Source: Bermanella sp040371755 (lineage in GTDB: Bacteria; Pseudomonadota; Gammaproteobacteria; Pseudomonadales; Oceanobacteraceae). From it: a DNA stretch of 64,000 bases. Location of the stretch: NCBI RefSeq assembly GCF_040371755.1, contig NZ_BAABWE010000003.1, positions 62,001 through 126,000 on the forward strand. The letters are read 5' to 3'. Both the position numbers and the translations under genes were made by a program. A model generated the notes under the pieces. It saw only the letters and a list, made by a program, of their open reading frames with translations. It was not told the origin of the DNA and did no database searches. Positions 55,020 through 62,743 of this stretch are shown one piece after another. Position 1 is the first letter of the stretch. Every line of letters starts with the position of its first letter.

Positions 55020-56969
55020 TTATTGTTTTGCTATGCTGCGAGACATACGATAACGCTTATCACATACGGCTAACACACCACCTAACGCCATAAAAATAGC
55101 ACCTAACCACAGCCAACGAACATAAGGTTTATAGTGAATTCGAACCGCCCAAGCATCCCCCTCTAAAGGCTCACCCAAAGCAACATATAAGTCACGGAAC
55201 AAGCCCGCATCTATATCGGCTTCTGTCATCATATTTCGCTGAACTTTATAATGACGTTTTTGCGGCTTCATCGTGGTGTAATACTCGTCATTATTAAATA
55301 CACGAATCTGACCTTCATCTGCAATGTAGTTCGGCCCTTGCACTTTTTTCACACCATCAAACACAAAATGATAACCAGAGGCATCAATACTGTCTCCTGG
55401 TACTACTTTAATATCGTGCTCTTGTGTGTAGTTACTAACAATACAAATACCCATGGCGGTCACAGCTACACCAATGTGAGCCAACACCATTCCGTAATAA
55501 CTCAAGCTGAGCTTTCTAATGCCAGCTATTAAACCGTGCTTAGACTGTATTTTACGATACACATCCATCAACATTGAGCTAATGACCCATGCACTAATCG
55601 CAACCCCGACTACGATTTGCCATGTGTAATGCACACCATAAATTAATGGGAAAACACAGGCTAAAATAATCGTAAACACGGCCGCTGGCCATAATTGGCT
55701 AGCCAGCCAACTTGGCTCCGTTTTCTTCCAGCGACTAATAAAACCAATACTTATGAATAATAAAAGTACCGACATAATCGGCACAAAAAACAGGTTAAAA
55801 AACGGCGCGCCCACTGAGATTTTTTGATCAAAGAAATAATCAGCCACCATTGGATAAAGAGTGCCGAGCAATACCATGGCCGCCGTCACCACAAGCAGAA
55901 CATTATTTAGCAATAGAAAGCTTTCTTTACTGACAGCAGCAAAACTCACACGAGCAACAACCGTCGGTGCTTTTAATGCATATATAAGCAATGAGCCACC
56001 GATACAGATAATCAATAACGCAAGAATAAATAACCCACGATCTGGGTCACTTGCGAAGGCATGCACACTATTAAGCACACCAGAACGAACTAAGAAGGTA
56101 CCTAGTAAACTTAAGCTGAATGCAAAAATGGCCAGCAATACGGTCCAGCTTTTAAACGCACCTCGTTTTTCTGTTACCGCCAATGAGTGAATTAAAGCGG
56201 TGCCCACCAACCAAGGCATGAAAGACGCGTTTTCTACCGGATCCCAAAACCACCAGCCGCCCCAGCCAAGCTCGTAATAAGCCCACCAGCTTCCCAGTGC
56301 GATACCAACGGTTAAGAATGCCCAAGCAATGGTTGTCCAAGGACGAGACCAACGGGCCCAAGCAGCATCTAAACGTCCACTTAATAAAGCGGCGATGGCA
56401 AATGCAAACGCCACTGAAAAACCCACATAGCCCATATACAACATTGGCGGATGGACAATTAAGCCAAAGTCTTGAAGCAAAGGGTTTAAGTCACGCCCGT
56501 CTAAAGGAATATTAGGTAAAACACGTTCAAATGGGTTTGAAGTAAACAGTGTAAACAAAAGGAAACCAATACTAATCAACCCCATAATGGCCAACACTCT
56601 AGCCAAGATATCGATTGGTAAATTACGTGAGAAAATACTAACTGCTACCGTCCATGTACTTAGCAGCAACACCCACAACAACAGCGAGCCTTCGTGAGAG
56701 CCCCATACTGCTGAAATTTTATACTGAACAGGTAATAAACTATTAGAGTTGTTGGCCACATAAGCCACAGAGAAATCATCGTTCACAAAACTCATGGCCA
56801 GCGCGATGAATGAAATACACAAAAAGATAAATTGGCCCCACGATAACGGACGGCTCATGACCATCCACTGCGTTCGACCGAGGGACGTTCCCAACAAAGG
56901 AATTGTCCCCTGTAAGCAAGCAAAAACCAGCGCGATTATCAGCGCAAAATGACCTAACTCAGGTAACAT
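55020..56969 (-). CDS. ccmF: Haem lyase CcmF
   Basis: A 649-residue membrane protein with about 14 helices. The tryptophan-rich WWD domain reads ELGWGGWWFWDPVENASFMPWL near 240-261, the signature for haem handling, and conserved His residues flank it (IVHPPMLY near 170). It ligates haem from CcmE to apocytochrome c. Between ccmE and ccmG. Confidence 0.96.
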   Translation of the reverse strand: MLPELGHFALIIALVFACLQGTIPLLGTSLGRTQWMVMSRPLSWGQFIFLCISFIALAMSFVNDDFSVAYVANNSNSLLPVQYKISAVWGSHEGSLLLWVLLLSTWTVAVSIFSRNLPIDILARVLAIMGLISIGFLLFTLFTSNPFERVLPNIPLDGRDLNPLLQDFGLIVHPPMLYMGYVGFSVAFAFAIAALLSGRLDAAWARWSRPWTTIAWAFLTVGIALGSWWAYYELGWGGWWFWDPVENASFMPWLVGTALIHSLAVTEKRGAFKSWTVLLAIFAFSLSLLGTFLVRSGVLNSVHAFASDPDRGLFILALLIICIGGSLLIYALKAPTVVARVSFAAVSKESFLLLNNVLLVVTAAMVLLGTLYPMVADYFFDQKISVGAPFFNLFFVPIMSVLLLFISIGFISRWKKTEPSWLASQLWPAAVFTIILACVFPLIYGVHYTWQIVVGVAISAWVISSMLMDVYRKIQSKHGLIAGIRKLSLSYYGMVLAHIGVAVTAMGICIVSNYTQEHDIKVVPGDSIDASGYHFVFDGVKKVQGPNYIADEGQIRVFNNDEYYTTMKPQKRHYKVQRNMMTEADIDAGLFRDLYVALGEPLEGDAWAVRIHYKPYVRWLWLGAIFMALGGVLAVCDKRYRMSRSIAKQ

Positions 56970-56988
56970 ACATCATTCCTTATTATAT

Positions 56989-57450
56989 TTAGTAACGTGC
57001 GCTTTTCACGTCGTCTTGCCCTTGGTTATGGGCTTTTTCAAGCGCATCCGCCACTTCAGGAGGCATGTAATTTTCATCGTGTTTGGCTAACACTTCAGAT
57101 GCGATAAAGATTGTGTTTTGATCTAACTGACCAAGGGCGACTATCCCCTGCCCCTCGCGGAATAAATCCGGCAGAATACCTTCATATTCAATCGTAACAA
57201 TGTCTTTGCCGTCGGTTACGTCAAAACGGACTTTTAAGCCATCACCACCACGTTTAACTGATCCTTCAACCACCATACCACCAGCACGAATAGTCCTATT
57301 TACTGGTGCCTCACCCGCCGCTATTTGCTGCGGCGTATAAAATAGATTGATGTTCTCTTTAAGGGCCACCAGCATCAAGCCAACAGCCAAGGCAATACCT
57401 GCCACCATAAATAGAATAATAAAAAGTTTTTGCTTACGTTGAGGGTGCAT
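56989..57450 (-). CDS. ccmE: Haem chaperone CcmE
   Basis: A 153-residue periplasmic haem carrier. One N-terminal membrane segment (about 8-29), an OB-fold barrel, and the covalent haem site His124 with Tyr128 in LAKHDENYMPPEV. It receives haem from CcmC and gives it to CcmF. Start overlaps the ccmD stop (TAATG). Confidence 0.96.
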   Translation of the reverse strand: MHPQRKQKLFIILFMVAGIALAVGLMLVALKENINLFYTPQQIAAGEAPVNRTIRAGGMVVEGSVKRGGDGLKVRFDVTDGKDIVTIEYEGILPDLFREGQGIVALGQLDQNTIFIASEVLAKHDENYMPPEVADALEKAHNQGQDDVKSARY

Positions 57451-57623
57451 TACTTCTGTTCCCGGCGCATTTGGCGCTCAATATCTTTAATTACTTTTTT
57501 ACGAGCCAATACTGGACTGATGAAATTCTGAGCAACTATCACAGCAGCAATGCCATAACTAACCCAAACAAACAGACCATGACCACCCATTTGAACAAAT
57601 TCTGAGAAGCTATCAAAAAACAT
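57450..57623 (-). CDS. ccmD: Haem exporter protein CcmD
   Basis: A 57-residue single-span membrane protein, small enough to be easily missed. It begins MFFDSFSEFVQMGGHGLFVW, the usual CcmD start, with a membrane helix about 16-37 and a basic end with RKKVIKDIERQMRRE. It bridges CcmABC and releases holo-CcmE. Its start overlaps the ccmC stop (ATGA type) and its stop overlaps the ccmE start, so it is translationally coupled on both sides. Confidence 0.93.
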   Translation of the reverse strand: MFFDSFSEFVQMGGHGLFVWVSYGIAAVIVAQNFISPVLARKKVIKDIERQMRREQK

Positions 57624-58381
57624 CAGTGCTTAGCTCCCGTGTTAAGAAGGCTTTTAACCCATTTAGTTCGACGCTCACGCCATAAAATTTCATTTTGTGT
57701 GCGTGCAATGACCCAAACGGCAAACCAACAATAGAAACCAATAATGGTTAAAACCAATGGAATAAACATTTCAGGGGCCATTGTTGGTTTTTTAGTCAAG
57801 GTGATAGTGGCTGGCTGATGCAACGTGTTCCACCATTCAACGCTGTACTTAATAATCGGAATATTAATGCTACCAACCACAGATAAAATAGCCGCAGCCT
57901 TATTGGCCATATCTTCGTTTTCAATGGCGTTATAAATAGCAATTACACCCATGTATAAAAACAATAAAATCAACATTGAGGTTAGGCGTGCATCCCACAC
58001 CCACCATGTACCCCACGTAGGTTTACCCCATACCGCTCCAGTAACCAGTGCAATAATGGCAAGGCTAGCACCAATAGGGGCAATGGATTTACCCACTACA
58101 AATGACATTTTCATTTTCCAAACCAGCCCTACTAATCCAGCAACCGCCATCATAATGTAGGCACTTTGACTTAAAAGCGCTGCTGGCACATGGATGTAGA
58201 TAATTCGGAAGCTATTGCCTTGTAAATAATCAGCAGGGGCAAACGCCAACCCCCAAATAACACCCACAAGCATCAATGCAGAACCAATCCATAAAAACCA
58301 TGGAGACCAGCGGCTAGTTAATTCATAAAACCACTTAGGAGAGCCTAACTGGTGATAGAGTCTTTTAATGGCAGACCACAT
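57623..58381 (-). CDS. ccmC: Haem exporter membrane protein CcmC
   Basis: A 252-residue six-helix membrane protein. The WWD domain reads WGKPTWGTWWVWDARLTSM near 115-133, with conserved His residues before and after it; it attaches haem to CcmE. The open frame begins at a TTG 18 bases earlier, but the ATG at 58381 has AAGG about eight bases upstream and gives the standard MWSAIKRLYHQLGSP start. 27 bases after ccmB. Confidence 0.95.
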   Translation of the reverse strand: MWSAIKRLYHQLGSPKWFYELTSRWSPWFLWIGSALMLVGVIWGLAFAPADYLQGNSFRIIYIHVPAALLSQSAYIMMAVAGLVGLVWKMKMSFVVGKSIAPIGASLAIIALVTGAVWGKPTWGTWWVWDARLTSMLILLFLYMGVIAIYNAIENEDMANKAAAILSVVGSINIPIIKYSVEWWNTLHQPATITLTKKPTMAPEMFIPLVLTIIGFYCWFAVWVIARTQNEILWRERRTKWVKSLLNTGAKH

Positions 58382-58408
58382 ATAAAAAACCTTAATCAAT
58401 CAATACGG

Positions 58409-59086
58409 TTATCGCGCAATGGATATTTTTAATGCTGCAGCGCTTGCCCAAGGGGAAATCACCAACATTAATGCTAAATATGAGCCTAAAAACGCCAAGT
58501 GGCCCAAATAACTATTTCCATCAACCCCAGCTTGTACAGAACTGGCTGCAAAAATTAATACGGGAATATACAGGGGTAATATTAATAATGGCATCAACAT
58601 TCCCCCTTTTTTTAAGCCAACGGTTAAACCCGCGCCAATTGACCCTAATAAACTTAATGTGGGAGTGCCCAATAATAGGCTTAACATAAGTGGTGCATAA
58701 CCGCCTTCAGGCAGTGCCAACATGATACCCAAAATTGGCGCGACCAAAGTCAATGGCACCCCAGAAACCAACCAGTGAAGAGAGGTTTTCACCATTACCA
58801 ACAAAACAGATGGCTGTGGCTGCAATAAGGTTTGCTCTAAGCTGCCGTCTTCATAATCGCTTTTGAACATCAAATCTAATGACAATAACGTGGCCAATAA
58901 TGCACCAACCCAAATAATACCGGCAGCAATTAAACCTAGAAACTTAGGATCAGGGGTAACCGCTAACGGAAACAAGCTTGCCACCATTAAAAAGAACATT
59001 AATGGATTAAGCAGCTCCCCTCGATTACGAAAAGCAATGAGGAAATCACGTTTAAATATGGCTTTTAATGAAACAGAGGCACTCAT
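58409..59086 (-). CDS. ccmB: Haem exporter permease CcmB
   Basis: A 225-residue membrane protein with six hydrophobic segments and the start KAIFKRDFLIAFRNRGELLNPL, typical of CcmB, the permease partner of CcmA. The ATG overlaps the ccmA stop (TGATG), so the two are coupled. A TTG one codon earlier is not needed. Confidence 0.95.
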   Translation of the reverse strand: MSASVSLKAIFKRDFLIAFRNRGELLNPLMFFLMVASLFPLAVTPDPKFLGLIAAGIIWVGALLATLLSLDLMFKSDYEDGSLEQTLLQPQPSVLLVMVKTSLHWLVSGVPLTLVAPILGIMLALPEGGYAPLMLSLLLGTPTLSLLGSIGAGLTVGLKKGGMLMPLLILPLYIPVLIFAASSVQAGVDGNSYLGHLAFLGSYLALMLVISPWASAAALKISIAR

Positions 59087-59751
59087 CAAATAGCCTCCTG
59101 TTGAATAGATTGGGTACTTCCTAAAATAAGCTCTGTTACTTTGACCGCCAGTTGATGATGCGTCGTTAAAACCACCAACCCGCCCTGTTGAGCATGCTCA
59201 ATGATGCGCTGCTCTAATTGCTCAACCCCTGAAATATCAATAGCTGTAAATGGCTCGTCTAAAACCCAAATACGCTTAGGCTGTAAATATAAACGGGCTA
59301 ACGCGACTCTACGCTGCTGCCCTGCAGATAAGCCATGGGCTAAAACATCTTCAAAACCTGTTAACCCTACTTTTTCCAAGGCATTAATTATTTCTTTTTG
59401 TGAGGACTCAGGGCACAACCAATTCAAGTTTTCCTCGGGAGTCAAGCTGGTTTTAATCCCCACTTGATGGCCAAGATACAAAAGTTCATTACGAAATTCA
59501 TAGCGAACCTGTGACATAGGTAGAGATTGATACAACACATCCCCTTCATAGGAGGCGCTTAACCCTAGCAAGATGCGTATTAAACTACTTTTGCCAGAAC
59601 CATTTGGGCCAGCCAAACGAACAATTTCACCACCATTCCAATCAAATGACAGATTTTCAAACAACACACGATCATCTCGCTCGCAGTATAAATTGCGTCC
59701 GCTTAACAATGGCCCCTCAGTTGCGGCAAGTTGTTCGGTGGATTGCGTCAC
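59086..59751 (-). CDS. ccmA: Haem exporter ATPase CcmA
   Basis: A 221-residue ABC ATPase: Walker A GPNGSGKSS near 49-57, signature LSAGQQRRVALARL near 140-153, Walker B WVLDEPFTAID near 162-172. With CcmB it drives release of haem-loaded CcmE. Start is a GTG at 59751 with GGGAG about five bases upstream. First gene of the ccm run, divergent from the FliK-like gene; ORF frames on the plus strand over it are shadows. Confidence 0.95.
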   Translation of the reverse strand: MTQSTEQLAATEGPLLSGRNLYCERDDRVLFENLSFDWNGGEIVRLAGPNGSGKSSLIRILLGLSASYEGDVLYQSLPMSQVRYEFRNELLYLGHQVGIKTSLTPEENLNWLCPESSQKEIINALEKVGLTGFEDVLAHGLSAGQQRRVALARLYLQPKRIWVLDEPFTAIDISGVEQLEQRIIEHAQQGGLVVLTTHHQLAVKVTELILGSTQSIQQEAI

Positions 59752-59836
59752 AAAGTCTCCCGTGTGTGTATCTGCCCAGTGTCTATACTGAACTTAATAT
59801 CCTGTATATTTTGCCGATACCATAAACATTCATGCA

Positions 59837-59865
59837 TTGTATGGTTTCGCGCGCGGCATTATATA
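59837..59865 (+). promoter_or_regulatory. Probable promoter for the FliK-like gene
   Basis: TTGTAT (59837-59842), 17-base spacer, TATATA (59860-59865). Start near 59872, giving a leader of about 40 bases. The spacer holds an alternating GC run (CGCGCGCG). Confidence 0.5.
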
Positions 59866-59913
59866 CAAAATGACGCCCATTTACGGCAGATTCGTCAAAT
59901 ATTAATGAGATTT

Positions 59914-61722
59914 ATGAAGCTACCTAATAACTCCTCCTTATCTTCTGCTACACAGCATGCCCAAGGAGGATTAAATACCACAGCCACATCGGAAGCTTCT
60001 GCCAGCGCTTTGCACCCCAAACTGCCTGAGCGCATTCAAGCACTGGTGAATACATGGGCAAAAGTGCAATCCCATCAGTTATTACCGCCCCAGCAAAATC
60101 AACAGGTTTTATCGCAATTATCTGCACTTATTGCGCAGCCAAGCCCAATTAATAATCAAGGGACTGGCATCAGCGAAAAGCTCAACCTAGAACACATAAC
60201 TGCTAGTTTAAATAAATCTGAAAGCTTCACTCAAACCACCCAGTTGGCCTTAGTGAAATTGCTTAGTACTCAAGGGCAAATCAGTATACTTTCCACACAA
60301 AAGGTAAAGCCCGGTGATAATGTATTAATTTCGCAAACTCCATCAGGGCAATTATCTTTAACCTTGAAAGCCTCACAAACGAGTCTCTCAAAATACCTTC
60401 ATCAATTTTTGCCTGGGCATATTACCTCAAAACCCATCCCGCTTATTGATAACCATCAAGCTGGCCCTAGTTCTCCATCACTTAACCCAATAATAAGCAA
60501 GCCCATTAATCCAATTTTGAACTCTCAAAATATTCCAACCGCTCCATCTATAAAAGTCGCGATTGAATCATCAGGGCAGAACTTAGAACAAAAGCTTCAA
60601 ACGCTACTTAGTACATTAGGTAATGGTCAAGTCGCCAGCACCCCAGCCACGCAATCACCCAAGCAGGCATTACTAGACTCTACGGTATCGGTACAAAATC
60701 GTTTTAACCAAGTGGAGCAACAAATTCAAAAATGGGTTCATAACTTTCAGCAAAAATTCACCATAGATTCGCCATCTCCCACAGTCGCACCAAACACACT
60801 CACAACGACTTCAAACCTCATCTCAGGCAATGTCAATCAAACCAGTACTCAAACATTGCAGGAGCAGGTTCAAAAAGGGCTAAATCAATTGTTAGCTCAC
60901 GCACCTAGCAATGATGCAAAACCCACCATTGAAAACCTATTTCATAATATTCAGTCTGATCAGAAAAACTGGTTATCCAGTAATCAACAAACCTTGATAC
61001 AGCAATTAACTCAGTCATTTAAGGCACACGGGGATCAGTTCATACCTAATTGGTCAAATCAATTATCGCAAAGCGCAAACATTAAAACCTTTAATGATTT
61101 AACCCACTGGTTTAACCTTTTAATCAACCCAAAAAGCACCACAACAAGCAGTGAAACCTTACTTATAAAAACCGGTGTCAGCGTTCAAGCTCAGTTAAAT
61201 CAAACCCTTGCTTTACTTGCAAATAGCTTAGAGAAAAGTGAAAACAACACAGAGCAAATACTGATACGACAATTACTTAATTTGTCACAAAACATCATGA
61301 AGACCAGTCATGACCAAATTTTAAATCGTAACTGGATGAATACACCTGAATTACAGTCTTTTCAGCTTTCTCTTCCTTATTTACATCAACATCAAATTAA
61401 TTGGTGTGAGCTAGAATTCAAAGGTCATACTCAAACTGAGCAAGAACAGCAAAAATCAAAAAGTTGGCATATTATTTTGCGATTTGCTCAAGACACTGAC
61501 CAAGCCTTTGCCATTGAAAGCAAAATGATTCAAGAAAAATTAGATATCACACTATGGGCAAGCCACATTAACCAACTCAAATGCTTGCATCAAGAAATTC
61601 CAACATTAAAAGAAAAGCTCACCAAGGCAGGGTTTAAACTTGAAAGTATACAAAGCAAACATGGCTCTCCTACACCTTTAAATACACCGATTCAACAATC
61701 ACTAATAGACGTACATACATAA
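59914..61722 (+). CDS. FliK-like hook-length control family protein
   Basis: A 602-residue Gln/Ser/Thr/Pro-rich protein: a long low-complexity N-terminal and middle part and a C-terminal domain (about 495-590) like the FliK/Flg_hook domain (LQSFQLSLPYLHQHQINWCELEFKGH near 495-520). It belongs with the FlhB-C protein encoded next. Pseudomonas has the same pair beside ccmA. The frame is open 61 codons upstream to 59731, over ccmA, but that part is not FliK-like and the ATG at 59914 has GAGA upstream, so I chose it. Whether it acts in flagellar assembly or elsewhere is not shown; no other flagellar genes are here. Confidence 0.75.
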   Translation: MKLPNNSSLSSATQHAQGGLNTTATSEASASALHPKLPERIQALVNTWAKVQSHQLLPPQQNQQVLSQLSALIAQPSPINNQGTGISEKLNLEHITASLNKSESFTQTTQLALVKLLSTQGQISILSTQKVKPGDNVLISQTPSGQLSLTLKASQTSLSKYLHQFLPGHITSKPIPLIDNHQAGPSSPSLNPIISKPINPILNSQNIPTAPSIKVAIESSGQNLEQKLQTLLSTLGNGQVASTPATQSPKQALLDSTVSVQNRFNQVEQQIQKWVHNFQQKFTIDSPSPTVAPNTLTTTSNLISGNVNQTSTQTLQEQVQKGLNQLLAHAPSNDAKPTIENLFHNIQSDQKNWLSSNQQTLIQQLTQSFKAHGDQFIPNWSNQLSQSANIKTFNDLTHWFNLLINPKSTTTSSETLLIKTGVSVQAQLNQTLALLANSLEKSENNTEQILIRQLLNLSQNIMKTSHDQILNRNWMNTPELQSFQLSLPYLHQHQINWCELEFKGHTQTEQEQQKSKSWHIILRFAQDTDQAFAIESKMIQEKLDITLWASHINQLKCLHQEIPTLKEKLTKAGFKLESIQSKHGSPTPLNTPIQQSLIDVHT

Positions 61723-61735
61723 GATAGGTAAAGCA

Positions 61736-62029
61736 ATGGGTGATATTCCAAAACACGAGATAGAACAAGCATTAGCGTTATTCTATGATGGTGAGCAGGC
61801 CCCAATCATAACACAAAGACGCTTTGGTAATGCCGCACAAGAACTAATAGATTTAGCCAATGAAGCTGGGATTCCTATTTATGAAAACCCAGAGCTATTA
61901 GAGCAATTAGCAGCATTAAGCATTGGTGATAATATCCCCCCTGAACTATACCGTTTAGTGGCAGAAATTCTCGCGTTTGCTTTTTATGTTCAAGGCAAGA
62001 CACCTAATACTTATAATGATGCTAATTAA
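61736..62029 (+). CDS. FlhB C-terminal-domain (YlqH/FhlB-like) protein
   Basis: A 97-residue stand-alone version of the cytoplasmic end of FlhB. It matches the part after the NPTH cleavage site (ALFYDGEQAPIIT, LIDLANEAGIPIYENPEL, IPPELYRLVAEILAF), lacking both the membrane domain and the NPTH motif. In FlhB this domain switches export substrate together with FliK. Coupled with the FliK-like gene (13-base gap). Similar FliK/FlhB-C pairs occur in other bacteria (ylqG-ylqH in Bacillus); their role is not settled. Confidence 0.82.
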   Translation: MGDIPKHEIEQALALFYDGEQAPIITQRRFGNAAQELIDLANEAGIPIYENPELLEQLAALSIGDNIPPELYRLVAEILAFAFYVQGKTPNTYNDAN

Positions 62030-62134
62030 AAACTTTATTCAACCACCAGCATATGTGCCGGGACCATGAAGAGACGTTATTTTTTATTACTTTAAAGTGC
62101 GCAATCAAATTAACAGGTAATAAACGCGGGGAAG

Positions 62135-62428
62135 TTAGCGCATAACCTCAAACTGAGCCATATTTTCATCCACTTGCGCCAACTTGCATTCTATACCGCT
62201 CACTTTAGCTAATATCGGGCCTTTTTCGCACCACGTTAGTAACGAATCCAATCCAGAAACAGGGCCTTGGGCATGAACTTCTACTCGTCCATCGTCCAGA
62301 TTTTTCACCCAGCCTTTTAAGCCAAATGCTTGCGCTTTTTTTGCGGTAGATGCGCGATAGTACACCCCTTGTACTTTACCAGAAATAAACAAGTGGTACG
62401 CCTGTATCTGATCCTGTTGCGTTTGCAC
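62135..62428 (-). CDS. acyP: Acylphosphatase
   Basis: A 97-residue enzyme hydrolysing acyl phosphates such as 1,3-bisphosphoglycerate. Seen: SGKVQGVYYRASTAKKAQA with the catalytic Arg and LKGWVKNLDDGRVEVHAQG with the catalytic Asn, then the GPxxA end. The frame reaches a TTG 13 codons earlier, but the AGGAGG site at 62436-62441 lies seven bases before the GTG at 62428, which fixes the start. Normal family length results. Confidence 0.93.
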   Translation of the reverse strand: MQTQQDQIQAYHLFISGKVQGVYYRASTAKKAQAFGLKGWVKNLDDGRVEVHAQGPVSGLDSLLTWCEKGPILAKVSGIECKLAQVDENMAQFEVMR

Positions 62429-62435
62429 GTCCTGC

Positions 62436-62441
62436 CCTCCT
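62436..62441 (-). promoter_or_regulatory. Strong ribosome site deciding the acyP GTG start
   Basis: AGGAGG on the minus strand, seven bases before GTG 62428-62426. Confidence 0.75.
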
Positions 62442-62669
62442 AACAGCTTTACAAAATATATGCTCAAACAAACTACGTGGTCAATGCCCTATGAGTTGCC
62501 AATCCCCCCTGTTTTACTTAAAACAAATAGGTTTGGATCATTCGATGATAAATATAATGGATTGAAGCCATCAGGTATTGACCGGATTAATCACACATTA
62601 GGTTGTATCGTTAACGTACGGTGCTTTTTTACCGGTTAAATATTTAAAATAGATCAAATCAACACAAGC

Positions 62670-62683
62670 TTGACTTAAAACAA
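62670..62683 (+). promoter_or_regulatory. Probable FNR/Anr site upstream of hemN
   Basis: TTGAC-TTAA-AACAA agrees with the FNR consensus TTGAT-N4-ATCAA at 8 of 10 fixed positions. A -10-like TAATAT lies at 62705-62710, placing the start near 62718; the site centre would then be at about -41.5, the classical activating position. hemN is a known Anr/FNR target in Pseudomonas. Confidence 0.6.
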
Positions 62684-62743
62684 GCTCACAAATTGGCAGT
62701 TTGTTAATATTCTCGCATCTTAAAAGACAATTTTCGGTCCACC

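Noticed and set aside
59731..59913. N-terminal extension of the FliK-like frame over ccmA
   Set aside because: It overlaps the ccmA start and has a Cys-rich sequence unlike FliK; the ATG at 59914 fits better.
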